DNA from: Catenovulum agarivorans DS-2
Lineage (GTDB): Bacteria; Pseudomonadota; Gammaproteobacteria; Enterobacterales; Alteromonadaceae
Assembly (NCBI RefSeq): GCF_000568405.1
Contig: NZ_ARZY01000046.1
Span: forward strand, 1 to 36,422
Length of the DNA stretch: 36,422 bases
Reading direction: 5' to 3'
Shown: one piece after another, positions 27,761 to 36,382 of the stretch
Layout of the letters: the number at the start of each line of letters is the position of its first letter
How positions within the stretch are numbered: position 1 is the first letter of the stretch
The notes under the pieces: generated by a model
What the model saw: only the letters and a program-made list of their open reading frames with translations
Databases searched by the model: none
What the model was told of the DNA's origin: nothing
Position numbers and translations under genes: made by a program

Positions 27761-29950
27761 TTAACCTTTAAATTCAAAAATAACTGTCGCCATTGGTGGA
27801 ACCGTGATTTCTGCAGAATAGTCTTGCTGTTGCCACGGTGTTGATACCGCTTGTATGCCACCACCGTTACCTTGGTTGCTGCCACCGTAGATTTGTCCAT
27901 CTGTGTTGATTTTCTCTGCATAAAATCCGGGCTTGGGCAAACCAATACGATAATTTTGCTGTAGCTTAGCGGTAAAATTACACACCACAACAACAGGTGG
28001 TGTGTCTGGGTGGCCAAAACGAATAAATGAAAATATGGCGTCGGCGTTTTCATGTTCTAACCAACAAAAGCCGCTGCTATCACAGTCTTTTTGGTATAGG
28101 GCAGGTGTTTGTTGGTAGTTAGTATTTAAGTCTTTGATTAGCTGTTGCACACCTTTGTGCCAATGAATATCGAGCAAATGCCAATCTAAGCCTGTTTCAT
28201 AATTCCATTCTCTTCCTTGTGCGAACTCTCCTCCCATAAACAACAATTTTTTCCCTGGATGTGCCCACATAAACGCGTAGTAAGCACGTAAATTAGCAAA
28301 CTGCTGCCATGTGTCGCCTGGCATGCGAGCTAAAATAGAGCCTTTGCCATGGACAACTTCGTCGTGACTTAGCGGCAATACAAAGTTTTCGTTAAAGGCA
28401 TATACCAAACCAAAACTCATTTCACTGCTGTGGTATTGGCGGTAAATTGGATCGCGACTCATATATTGCAAAGTGTCGTGCATCCACCCCATATTCCATT
28501 TGTAATTAAAACCTAAACCGTCTTGTTCAACTGGGTGAGATACTTTTGGAAATGCAGTTGACTCTTCTGCTATTGTGATAGTGCCAGCATAGTTAATGCC
28601 AATTTCGTAATTGGTGCGTTTTAAAAACTCGATCGCCTCTAAATTTTCGCGACCACCGTATTGATTTGCAACCCATTCGCCTTCTTCACGGCTGTAATCT
28701 AAATAGAGCATGGAGGCAACAGCATCGACTCGTAGACCATCAATATGATAATGCTCTAACCAAAATGCAGCGTTATTGCGCAAAAAATTGCTGACTTCGG
28801 TGCGACCATAGTTATAAATTAATGTGTTCCAGTCTGGATGATATCCTTGGCGTGGATCTTGGTGCTCATATAAAGCCGTACCATCAAATTGGCCTAACCC
28901 ATGTGCATCCGTCGGGAAATGACCGGGCACCCAATCAATTAATAAACCGATATCTTGTTGGTGGCATTGGTCGACAAAATATTGAAAGTCGCGCACGCTG
29001 CCAAAGCGGCTAGTTGGTGCGAATAAGCCTACAGGTTGATAACCCCAGGAGCCATCAAATGGATATTCATTAATTGGCATTAATTGAATGTGAGTGAAAC
29101 CTAAATCTTTGACATAAGGAATTAACTCGTCGGCAAGTTGGCGATAATTTAAATAATGATTTTGTTCGGTGCGTTTCCACGAACCTAAATGCACTTCATA
29201 AATACTCATAGGTGCATCTTTAGCATTTTTGTTTGCACGTTTTTCAAGCCAGTGATGATCTTGCCAATCAAAGCCTTCAAGCTGGCTGACAATCGAGGCT
29301 GTGTCTGGTCTAAATTGTGCTGAAAAGCCAAACGGATCCGCTTTTAGTGGTAATAAGTTTCCGTGCTGATCCTTTATTTCGTATTTGTAGTGTTCGCCCG
29401 CTTGCAGTTCAGGAACAAAAATTTCCCATACGCCACATTCATGGCGTTTGCGCATTAAGTGTTTACGGCCATCCCAATGGTTAAAATCACCAACTACAGA
29501 AACCGCAGTGGCTGCAGGCGCCCACACAGCAAAACTAACACCATTCACACCTTGGTGTTCAATTAAATGGGCGCCAAGTTTGTTGTATAACTTTTGATGA
29601 TTGCCTTCGGCAATTAAATGACAGTCAGTGTCACCTAAAATGGGGGGAAACGCATATGGGTCGCAGAATACATGCTCTGCGTCTGGGTAAACGGCTTTTA
29701 CTTTATAGTTTGGTATCTCTGTTTTGGATAACTCAGCTGAATAGACGCCAGTTTTTTTAACCGCAGCTAGGCGACGTATTTGTTTACCAGTTGCCGCATC
29801 AATGATAGCAACAGATTTTGCACCCGGGCAAAAAGCACATACGCGAATAGTACTACTATCGGTTTTATGTGCACCTAAAAAAGCATATGGGTCTGGATGC
29901 TGTGCATTCGCTATCAGTTGAGCTTGTTGAAACAGAGACAATTTGTCCAT
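27761..29950 (-). CDS. glgB: 1,4-alpha-glucan branching enzyme GlgB
   Basis: GlgB makes the alpha-1,6 branches of glycogen. The 729-residue GH13 protein has an N-terminal domain of the E. coli type (DPYAFLGAH), a CBM48 domain around residues 130-215 (FAVWAPAATAVSVVGDFNHWDG), the catalytic barrel, and a C-terminal all-beta domain. Catalytic residues are D409 (GLRVDAV), E462 (TIAEES) and D530 (LSHDEVVHG), which sit four residues along from E. coli D405, E458 and D526. It is the first gene of the minus-strand pair with malQ. Its 286-base upstream region holds three LacI-type palindromes, so control by a sugar-responsive repressor is likely. Confidence 0.97.
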   Translation of the reverse strand: MDKLSLFQQAQLIANAQHPDPYAFLGAHKTDSSTIRVCAFCPGAKSVAIIDAATGKQIRRLAAVKKTGVYSAELSKTEIPNYKVKAVYPDAEHVFCDPYAFPPILGDTDCHLIAEGNHQKLYNKLGAHLIEHQGVNGVSFAVWAPAATAVSVVGDFNHWDGRKHLMRKRHECGVWEIFVPELQAGEHYKYEIKDQHGNLLPLKADPFGFSAQFRPDTASIVSQLEGFDWQDHHWLEKRANKNAKDAPMSIYEVHLGSWKRTEQNHYLNYRQLADELIPYVKDLGFTHIQLMPINEYPFDGSWGYQPVGLFAPTSRFGSVRDFQYFVDQCHQQDIGLLIDWVPGHFPTDAHGLGQFDGTALYEHQDPRQGYHPDWNTLIYNYGRTEVSNFLRNNAAFWLEHYHIDGLRVDAVASMLYLDYSREEGEWVANQYGGRENLEAIEFLKRTNYEIGINYAGTITIAEESTAFPKVSHPVEQDGLGFNYKWNMGWMHDTLQYMSRDPIYRQYHSSEMSFGLVYAFNENFVLPLSHDEVVHGKGSILARMPGDTWQQFANLRAYYAFMWAHPGKKLLFMGGEFAQGREWNYETGLDWHLLDIHWHKGVQQLIKDLNTNYQQTPALYQKDCDSSGFCWLEHENADAIFSFIRFGHPDTPPVVVVCNFTAKLQQNYRIGLPKPGFYAEKINTDGQIYGGSNQGNGGGIQAVSTPWQQQDYSAEITVPPMATVIFEFKG

Positions 29951-30032
29951 CTAAGTATACGACCTCGGTAAATAGATTGTTAATACATACTAATAGCTAA
30001 GTATGCCGTTAGGTTTTAATTCAGCAATATTC

Positions 30033-30095
30033 TGCATACGTATGTTTAGTAAATTTAGGTGGAAAAGCGCTTTCAGGAAAATGAATACGTATGCA
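30033..30095 (-). promoter_or_regulatory. three CG-centred palindromes upstream of glgB (LacI-family-type operators)
   Basis: Box A is TGCATACGTATGTT (30033-30046), box B is GAAAAGCGCTTTCA (30062-30075) and box C is TGAATACGTATGCA (30082-30095). Each has a central CG with strong dyad symmetry, as LacI-family operators do. A and C share one consensus; B differs. They lie 83-145 bases before the glgB start, and the gene on the other side ends, not starts, here, so glgB is the target. Confidence 0.55.
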
Positions 30096-30236
30096 AAGGT
30101 TTAATAAATTAAACTTTAATTATGTTGATAAATTGTAAAGTGGTTAGGCGTGTTCATGTTTGAAAGAGGTTTCTGACTTTAATACTGGTTGTTCGACTCA
30201 GTATTAAAGCCAGAGGCGTGAGTGTTTCTAATGCAG

Positions 30237-30593
30237 TTAGGCAGACTGAATTTCTACTGCAACTACTGAAATTTCCACTAATAACACATCGCGTGCCATT
30301 TTGGCTTCTACACAAGCGCGAGCCGGTGCAAAACCTTCAGGTACCCAGTTGTCCCATACTTCATTCATTTCTTTAAAGTACTGCATATCTTTAATGTAGA
30401 TAGTTGCAGACAAGATATGTTTGCGATCACTACCGGCTTGTCGCAATAAATCATCTACTTTTTCTAGCATGCTCGCGGTTTGTTCTTTAATGCCCTGGGT
30501 GGCGTCTTTACAAACCTGACCACATAAATAAATGGTGCCATTGTGTTTAACAATGCGGCTCATACGTTGGCCAGTTTCAATACGTTCAATCAA
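30237..30593 (-). CDS. Rid-family (YjgF/YER057c/UK114) protein, TTG start
   Basis: A 118-residue Rid-family protein. RidA itself hydrolyses reactive enamine/imine intermediates made by PLP enzymes. TTG at 30593 gives [15 protein letters not shown], typical of a Rid subgroup that differs from E. coli RidA and is nearer to YoaB. AAAGGTAG lies upstream. The trimer-site arginine occurs in [11 protein letters not shown], and IYLCGQV and [10 protein letters not shown]-type segments fit the family. It starts 14 bases after the hemL stop and shares its transcript. Deaminase activity is not assured for this subgroup. Confidence 0.85.
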   Translation of the reverse strand: MIERIETGQRMSRIVKHNGTIYLCGQVCKDATQGIKEQTASMLEKVDDLLRQAGSDRKHILSATIYIKDMQYFKEMNEVWDNWVPEGFAPARACVEAKMARDVLLVEISVVAVEIQSA

Positions 30594-30607
30594 AATTCTG
30601 ACTACCT

Positions 30608-31894
30608 TTAAAGTTTGGTAAATGCAACTTCAGCTGCAGCTATAGTTTTTGCAATATCTTCTTCAGTGTGTGCGGTTGAAGTAAAACCAGCTTCAAAAGC
30701 TGAAGGGGCTAAGTACACGCCTTGTTCTAACATTAACTGGTAAAACTTGCGGAATTTAGCTTGGTCACACTCAGTGGCTTGTTGGTAACTCGTAACGCTT
30801 TCTTTATCAGTAAAGAAGAAACCAAACATGCCGCCTACTTGATTAGTGGTTAACGCAACACCGGCTTTCTCTGCCGCTTGTTTAAAGCCAATACACAATT
30901 TTTCTGCAAGATGAGTGATGGTTGGGTAAATACTATCAGCTTGTTCTTTTATCAAGGTTAATGCGGCAATACCGGCAGCCATCGCAATTGGGTTACCCGA
31001 TAATGTACCTGCTTGGTAAACAGGGCCGTCAGGGGCTATGTGGTTCATAATTTCAGCTTTACCACCAAATGCACCAACAGGCATACCACCACCGATAACC
31101 TTGCCTAAGGTGGTTAAATCAGGTGTGATACCATAATAGCCTTGTGCACCTGATGCTGACACACGAAAACCTGTCATAACTTCATCAAAAATTAGCACTG
31201 CGCCGTATTGGTCACATATTTCGCGCAATCCTTGTAAAAAGCCTTCTGTTGGCGGAATACAGTTCATGTTGCCAGCTACAGGCTCAACGATAATACAGGC
31301 GATATCGTCACCACAATCAGCAAAAATTTGTTTAACCGATTCAAGGTTATTAAATTCAACTGTCAGTGTGTGTTTAGCAAAATCAGCTGGTACACCTGGC
31401 GAGTTAGGTACACCTAAAGTTAGCGCGCCAGAGCCAGCTTTTACCAATAAACTGTCGGCATGGCCATGGTAACAACCTTCAAACTTAACTAATTTATTGC
31501 GGCCTGTGTAACCACGGGCTAAACGAATGGCTGTCATGGTCGCTTCTGTACCCGAGTTAACCATGCGCACTTTTTCCATGCTCGGCACAATTTGTTTCAC
31601 CAACTCAGCCATGGTAATTTCGCTTTCGGTTGGGGCACCATAGCTTAAGCCGTTATCAACTGCTTTGTGCACAGCTTCGCGAATATTTGGGTGATTGTGG
31701 CCTAAAATCATTGGGCCCCAAGAGCCAACATAATCGATATATTGTTTGCCGTCGGCATCATACATGTACGCACCGTCTGCTTTGGCAATAAATACTGGCG
31801 TACCACCAACACCTTTAAATGCACGAACGGGTGAGTTAACGCCACCTGGGATGTGTTGTTGGGCTTTTTCAAATAATTGTTCAGAACGAGTCAT
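30608..31894 (-). CDS. hemL: glutamate-1-semialdehyde 2,1-aminomutase HemL
   Basis: HemL converts glutamate-1-semialdehyde to 5-aminolevulinate for tetrapyrrole synthesis, using PLP/PMP. The 428-residue class III aminotransferase has the PLP lysine K265 in [18 protein letters not shown], the Asp of the cofactor site in [11 protein letters not shown], the [14 protein letters not shown]-terminus, and [16 protein letters not shown]. The length matches E. coli HemL (426). The ATG at 31894 follows the pyrB stop by 2 bases, so the two are translationally linked. Together with the downstream Rid gene it forms a pyrB-hemL-rid operon. Confidence 0.98.
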   Translation of the reverse strand: MTRSEQLFEKAQQHIPGGVNSPVRAFKGVGGTPVFIAKADGAYMYDADGKQYIDYVGSWGPMILGHNHPNIREAVHKAVDNGLSYGAPTESEITMAELVKQIVPSMEKVRMVNSGTEATMTAIRLARGYTGRNKLVKFEGCYHGHADSLLVKAGSGALTLGVPNSPGVPADFAKHTLTVEFNNLESVKQIFADCGDDIACIIVEPVAGNMNCIPPTEGFLQGLREICDQYGAVLIFDEVMTGFRVSASGAQGYYGITPDLTTLGKVIGGGMPVGAFGGKAEIMNHIAPDGPVYQAGTLSGNPIAMAAGIAALTLIKEQADSIYPTITHLAEKLCIGFKQAAEKAGVALTTNQVGGMFGFFFTDKESVTSYQQATECDQAKFRKFYQLMLEQGVYLAPSAFEAGFTSTAHTEEDIAKTIAAAEVAFTKL

Positions 31895-31896
31895 AA

Positions 31897-32919
31897 TTAG
31901 TTCACTGTATCCGTTTTGTTGCTAAACCAGCGCACAGGCGCTTCGTATTTTTGTACTATATCTTGCACACCCAAAGTGGTGGCAAACAGTGCCATACGTA
32001 CGAGTACTCCGTTATCCGCTTGGCGGAATATGGCTAGATTTGGATTTAAGTTTAAGTCGTTGTCTAATTCATTCGCGTCAGCGCGAGAATCACGTGGCAA
32101 CGGGTGCATAATGACTGTATTTGATTTACAGTGCTGGGTGTAAATCGCTTGATTTAAGCGGAATTTACCTCGATATAAATTGGCTTCAGCTTCGGTTGCA
32201 AAACGTTCTTGCTGAATACGCGTTTGATAAACAATATCTGCGTCTAGGTGCCCTTCAAGCTGTTCAGTTACAACACATTCATGGCCAGCGTTATTAACCG
32301 CGTCAATAATATAATCAGGCATGGCCAATTCTTTAGGAGAAATCAGTGTCAGTTTAATGTTTTGATATAAACATAATAACTTACACAATGAATGCACAGT
32401 ACGACCATGTTTTAAATCGCCAATCATAGCGATATGCATTCCGTCGATACCAGCTTGGTGAGCGTGCTGTTCTTTTTGAATTGTGTATAAATCGAGTAAT
32501 GCTTGGGTTGGGTGTTCATTGGCACCATCACCGCCATTAATAACTGGCACGCGGCTGCCCTCGGCGAATTCTGCAACAGAACCTGAATCGGGATGGCGCA
32601 TGGCTATTACATCACTGTAGCTACTTAATACACGCGCTGTATCGTATAAAGATTCACCTTTAGCTAAAGCAGAAGAGCTTAAACCTGTTGTTTCACGTAC
32701 ATGGCCACCTAATAAATTGAATGCAGTACCAAAACTGACACGGGTACGGGTGCTGGGCTCAAAAAATAAGTTACCTAAAATAGCACCATCTAAAACTCTG
32801 GTTTGTTTTTGCCTATGTGCGTAGGGTTGCATTACATCAGCAATACGGAAAAGGTATTCGATACTTTCGCGGTCAAATTGATTAACCGACAGGATATTTG
32901 CGCCTTCAAACTTAAACAT
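31897..32919 (-). CDS. pyrB: aspartate carbamoyltransferase PyrB
   Basis: PyrB joins carbamoyl phosphate and aspartate, the first committed step of pyrimidine synthesis. The 340-residue protein has the carbamoyl-phosphate motif STRTR (S56-R60), [10 protein letters not shown], the SALAKGES loop, and MHPLPRD near the C-terminus. It is longer than E. coli PyrB (311) and resembles a longer PyrB type recalled from related marine bacteria. There is no pyrI next to it, so it may act without the regulatory chain, or pyrI may lie elsewhere. AGGTGG lies close before the ATG. It heads the pyrB-hemL-rid operon. Confidence 0.96.
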   Translation of the reverse strand: MFKFEGANILSVNQFDRESIEYLFRIADVMQPYAHRQKQTRVLDGAILGNLFFEPSTRTRVSFGTAFNLLGGHVRETTGLSSSALAKGESLYDTARVLSSYSDVIAMRHPDSGSVAEFAEGSRVPVINGGDGANEHPTQALLDLYTIQKEQHAHQAGIDGMHIAMIGDLKHGRTVHSLCKLLCLYQNIKLTLISPKELAMPDYIIDAVNNAGHECVVTEQLEGHLDADIVYQTRIQQERFATEAEANLYRGKFRLNQAIYTQHCKSNTVIMHPLPRDSRADANELDNDLNLNPNLAIFRQADNGVLVRMALFATTLGVQDIVQKYEAPVRWFSNKTDTVN

Positions 32920-33018
32920 CAGCCACCTAACTCAAACTTAGATACAAATTGGCGTTATGATAGCACAAGGGGTTTAAACATTAATATACAAGCTAGTGCT
33001 AGAACAAGATAATAGTGA

Positions 33019-33040
33019 GTTAGCAGGTGAACCTGCTAAC
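33019..33040 (-). terminator. hairpin after the TPR gene, possible terminator
   Basis: GTTAGCAGGT (33019-33028) and ACCTGCTAAC (33031-33040) are perfect 10-bp arms around GA, 43 bases past the stop of the minus-strand TPR gene. No long T tract follows, so the terminator role is moderate; it also lies about 100 bases upstream of pyrB. Confidence 0.5.
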
Positions 33041-33082
33041 CCGATTGCTAAGTGTATTGCATTTAAGCCTGCCCAGTTTCAA

Positions 33083-34099
33083 TTATTTATCAGTGCTTGC
33101 TTGCAGTTGCACTCTTAACTCTCGATGTATTTTTTGATAAAGCCAGTTGTCCATTTTTAGTGAGCTTAGTTGGCTTTGTAATTTTGCCCAATAGAGTGCA
33201 CGAACTGGTTCTTTCGCGACGAAATAAAAATAGTAAGCGAGTGAATCGCTATAGTTTTCGGCATCTTGCTTGAGTCTTTCCTCTATACGTTGTTTCGCTG
33301 TTGTTGACCATTTATGTGGGGCTGCATGCGCTAGGCGTACAAGTAGTGCGTCTGGAATATCTTGGTTATTTAACTCTAGCTGTCCAAAGCTTTCTACAAT
33401 TTTGTGTGGTTGTTTTAGTTGCATCTGGATATCCGCGTACAAAATCCAAGTGCTTGAGGCCAGTTGATTATGCATAATGGGCTCAAGTTCTGCTAAAGCC
33501 AACTGGTATTGACCATCTAGAAAAAGAGCTGTGGCGTATAGCTCTTGAGTAAATAGCGCAAGTTCTGAACTGCCTTGACGTACAGGTGATGTACTGAGTT
33601 GTTTGATGATAGGTTCTAGTGGCTGGGTTTGCATTTTTACATCGAGTGTACACACCATAGACAACTCGACGCTGTGTAATCCGGCAAGAGATAAACAAGT
33701 TGCCAGCGCCTTATCATATTTGCCTATTACAGTTTCAATATTTGCCCTAAGCAGCAGTGCATCAATGTCTGCTGGGTGATGGTGTAAATATTGTTCTAGT
33801 ACTGCTAGCGAAGATTGAAATTTGTGCGCGCGTTGCAATAGACTCGCTTGCCAGAAATAGTTTTTTGCGGGGCTAGCGTTAGCTCTTTTTTTAAGCTCGT
33901 TTAGCAGTTTGTTATGGCTATATTGTTGGGCAACAATGAACTTGTTGTTTTTAATATGATGTTCAAGCTCAGTAAAACTGAGGGTGCTTAAACTTCGCTC
34001 TGGTTTATCATGTTTATGTGTATCATGTGTATTAATGTGTGCCAATGAAGAGCAACTAAAGAATACTGTATTAAGCAGTAGTAAGATTGTAAATTTCAT
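33083..34099 (-). CDS. exported TPR protein with His-rich N-terminus
   Basis: A 338-residue protein with a signal peptide (MKFTILLLLNTVFFSCSSLA). If cleaved after A20, the mature chain begins with His and runs H21, H25, H28, H30 with D26 and D31, a likely metal-binding stretch. A cysteine at 16 leaves lipoprotein processing possible, though FFSC is a poor lipobox. Residues about 75-330 are TPR-like helix pairs (SSLAVLEQYLHHHPADIDALLLRANIETVIGKYDKAL pattern). AAGGATGAATC precedes the ATG. It is the last gene of the DUF4331-lipoprotein-TPR set. Its function is unknown. Confidence 0.75.
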   Translation of the reverse strand: MKFTILLLLNTVFFSCSSLAHINTHDTHKHDKPERSLSTLSFTELEHHIKNNKFIVAQQYSHNKLLNELKKRANASPAKNYFWQASLLQRAHKFQSSLAVLEQYLHHHPADIDALLLRANIETVIGKYDKALATCLSLAGLHSVELSMVCTLDVKMQTQPLEPIIKQLSTSPVRQGSSELALFTQELYATALFLDGQYQLALAELEPIMHNQLASSTWILYADIQMQLKQPHKIVESFGQLELNNQDIPDALLVRLAHAAPHKWSTTAKQRIEERLKQDAENYSDSLAYYFYFVAKEPVRALYWAKLQSQLSSLKMDNWLYQKIHRELRVQLQASTDK

Positions 34100-34116
34100 G
34101 ATTCATCCTTATAAAT

Positions 34117-34136
34117 CAAGGCCGTCCTCGGCCTTG
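34117..34136 (-). other. intergenic hairpin between the lipoprotein and TPR genes
   Basis: CAAGGCCG-TCCT-CGGCCTTG (34117-34136) is a perfect 8-bp stem with a 4-base loop, 30 bases past the lipoprotein stop and just before the TPR gene's ribosome site. On the minus strand no long T tract follows, so partial termination or mRNA processing is more likely than full termination. Confidence 0.55.
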
Positions 34137-34165
34137 TTTGCTTTTGTGGGCAGATTTGTTATCGC

Positions 34166-34657
34166 CTAATCGTTTACATCAACTAAATCTTGATAAAATT
34201 CTGTTGTGTCTACGTCGTTGGCAAAGACCCGTCCATTTACACTTGCCGGTTCGGCATTGCTGTCAGCATTAAATACTTCACGGCTATAGTCAGAAAAACT
34301 CACGGGTAAAGCTTCTATATTGATGTTTACAGACGCGCTAACAGGCATGTTATTGCTGTCATAAACAGTAAATGTAAAGCTATCATCCCCAGTGAATTCA
34401 AGCTTTGGAAGGTAGCTAAAGCTGCCTGTCTCGTAGAGCACTAATGTGCCGTTTGCAGGTTCGTCGTCTAGCATGAAGGTGAGTGTGTCACCTTCGGGAT
34501 CGGATGCACTCAACTGACCATTAAGTTCAGTGTCCGCTTGTGTGGTATACGACGAATTGTCAACATTTGGTGCTTTGTTAACTTTGGCCTTGTCATTATT
34601 GCAGCCACTCAAAATGGCGACTGCTAGGCAACAAGTTATAAATTGAATTAAACGCAT
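34166..34657 (-). CDS. small lipoprotein with one cadherin-like/Ig-like domain
   Basis: A 163-residue predicted lipoprotein. The ATG at 34657 (MRLIQFITCC) is chosen; an in-frame TTG at 34672 overlaps the GGAGGT ribosome site. The lipobox is ILSGC with C19, followed by NND. Residues about 32-120 form one bacterial cadherin-like domain: the N-D-x-Y...T start, the calcium-type ASDPEGDTLTF turn, NGTLVL, GSFSYLP and DSFTFTVYD. About 45 acidic/polar residues follow with no clear fold. It starts 21 bases after the DUF4331 stop, so the two are an operon. Role unknown; adhesion or protein binding at the envelope is plausible. Confidence 0.75.
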   Translation of the reverse strand: MRLIQFITCCLAVAILSGCNNDKAKVNKAPNVDNSSYTTQADTELNGQLSASDPEGDTLTFMLDDEPANGTLVLYETGSFSYLPKLEFTGDDSFTFTVYDSNNMPVSASVNINIEALPVSFSDYSREVFNADSNAEPASVNGRVFANDVDTTEFYQDLVDVND

Positions 34658-34678
34658 TTTAAAGACCTCCAATTATTG

Positions 34679-36277
34679 CTACTCAGAACCTGGCAAAGGC
34701 GTTGCCAAATAGGGGAATCGCGCCATGCTATCTTTTGCGCTTATTGGGGCTCCATCGGTAAAAGGTACATTACCGACACTAGCATCTTCAGGGCTACATA
34801 AACCTAAATCGGTGTCGGTTCCAGCTACAGGAATGGGATAACACAAGCGACCCATAACGACACGTAGTGCAATATCAACCACATCGTCTCCCGGGCGTCG
34901 GCCGTTTGGAAATCCAGCTAAATCATCACCAGCGACACCAAAAGTAGATTGCTGGTCTTGTGCAGTCGCCGGAATTGCAGTATTGAGACGAAGCATCTCA
35001 GACGGTGTCACAGTTGCTAGTTGGTTGACACCAGCAAAGCCGGTTAGAAATGCTGTGACTAAGTCATTGCGAGGAAAGTTAGTTGGGGCAAGAGTTTCAA
35101 TATTAGTACCAAGTGTTTGGTTTACAGCGTCTTTGAATAAAATATTGAGTAGCTCTGGTAAACTTGGGTGTGTTACATAGTCTGCAAACTGGCCATCATC
35201 TTTTGGGTGGGCACTTGAAAAGCTATCTTTGTCTTTTAGTCCGATCACTAGCTCATTAACTAGAGGGTTACCTAAGCGTGATACCTGTACCAGTGCACCA
35301 CCATTTACGGCTGGTTTTTTAAAGTTTGCTCTAGGATTTAATATTCTAGCTTGAGGCATCCAAGCTGTTGTCCAAGTACCTATAGTGCCGTTACCACTGC
35401 CGACTATACAGTCTTTTGGTAGCTCTAAGGCTATTGCCGTGACATTTTTGTTGGCTAAATCGTCATTAGCTGGATCTTGAGTAATTCCCCCTGGGAAGCC
35501 GCCACTATCGTTTGCCCCCGGAGCGCTGTCTCCTTCAACTGGTACGTAATTTACCAAATCAAACGTTTTACCTAAATTCACCACAAATGGGTCTTTACGT
35601 TGACCCACAAAAACCATAGCAGGGGCGCTACAATTGGGTAACGAAACCTCATAGACAAATTGGTCACTATACTCTTGATAAGCTTGTGAGCTACTAAAGG
35701 TCTTGTTACCAATATAATCTAACGGTTTGGTGAAGTGTTCCATATTTGTTTTAGGATTAAGCACTTTAGATGCCGAGCTATTACCCATTGCGCCAGTAAC
35801 AACACTTAAGGTGTAGTGTTCGGTAAAATTAGCTGCACTTTGATCACTTGCGCTAATTGCTCCGACATTTTTCAGTGGAACTGCAATAGATTTAGTGTTG
35901 CCAGCAGGCCCTACATCTAAAGCAATCCCATCACCGCCTGCTAGTACCGAACTAAAATCGAATAGGTAAGTTAAGTCTTCTATCGCATCCCCATCGTTAT
36001 CAATATGGATTGCGTATTTTGCATCAGGGTGCATAGCAAAGTAATTCGGCCCGCCATAAGGGTCTTGTAGTGGAATATAGTTTGCTATGATAGTGACATA
36101 TCCGCCTCTTTGAGCTTCGTAGCTATTAAAAGCATAGAAATCGGTTGAGTCTATAGTCGGCATACGTGCGACATTTGGCGCCTCACGGTGACTTGACGCA
36201 TGTACAGATACAATACTTGCGACGCCTAAAGCGGCAGTGACAACAGATAGTATAAAAGGTGTTTTAAAAGCTCGCAT
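34679..36277 (-). CDS. secreted DUF4331 protein
   Basis: A 532-residue exported protein. The ATG at 36277 (MRAFKTPFILSVV) with AAGGAG upstream is chosen over a longer open frame; it gives a signal peptide ending at VHA, and the mature protein starts SSHREAP, the DUF4331 hallmark. Next come the family's DSTDFYAF and NYIPLQDPYGGPNYF. A DNDGDAIED loop (about residue 113 onward) resembles a calcium-binding DxDxDG motif. Repeated Asp/Gly-rich loops continue to the C-terminus (GRRPGDDVVDIALRVVMG). The family has no known activity that I can name. It leads the lipoprotein and TPR genes, which suggests a shared envelope or extracellular task. Confidence 0.85.
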   Translation of the reverse strand: MRAFKTPFILSVVTAALGVASIVSVHASSHREAPNVARMPTIDSTDFYAFNSYEAQRGGYVTIIANYIPLQDPYGGPNYFAMHPDAKYAIHIDNDGDAIEDLTYLFDFSSVLAGGDGIALDVGPAGNTKSIAVPLKNVGAISASDQSAANFTEHYTLSVVTGAMGNSSASKVLNPKTNMEHFTKPLDYIGNKTFSSSQAYQEYSDQFVYEVSLPNCSAPAMVFVGQRKDPFVVNLGKTFDLVNYVPVEGDSAPGANDSGGFPGGITQDPANDDLANKNVTAIALELPKDCIVGSGNGTIGTWTTAWMPQARILNPRANFKKPAVNGGALVQVSRLGNPLVNELVIGLKDKDSFSSAHPKDDGQFADYVTHPSLPELLNILFKDAVNQTLGTNIETLAPTNFPRNDLVTAFLTGFAGVNQLATVTPSEMLRLNTAIPATAQDQQSTFGVAGDDLAGFPNGRRPGDDVVDIALRVVMGRLCYPIPVAGTDTDLGLCSPEDASVGNVPFTDGAPISAKDSMARFPYLATPLPGSE

Positions 36278-36344
36278 TGGATTCTCCTTTTTGCTGAGTT
36301 CATAGTCGTAACGCGCCAAAAGAAAAATCGGATGCAAAATAATT

Positions 36345-36382
36345 AAAAAAATTGAAAAAAAATTTATCAGGGATCCCTAGGG
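36345..36382. other. phased A tracts and overlapping palindromes upstream of the DUF4331 gene
   Basis: Two A tracts (36345-36351 and 36355-36362) have centres about 10.5 bp apart, which would bend DNA. Next come AGGGATCCCT (36369-36378) and CCCTAGGG (36375-36382), two overlapping palindromes. The sequence beyond, starting GGGCCTGTTGATC, may belong to another element that leaves the window. Confidence 0.35.

Noticed and set aside
36278-36337. Longer N-terminus for the DUF4331 protein
   Set aside because: The extension would precede a complete signal peptide, and AAGGAG sits correctly for the ATG at 36277.
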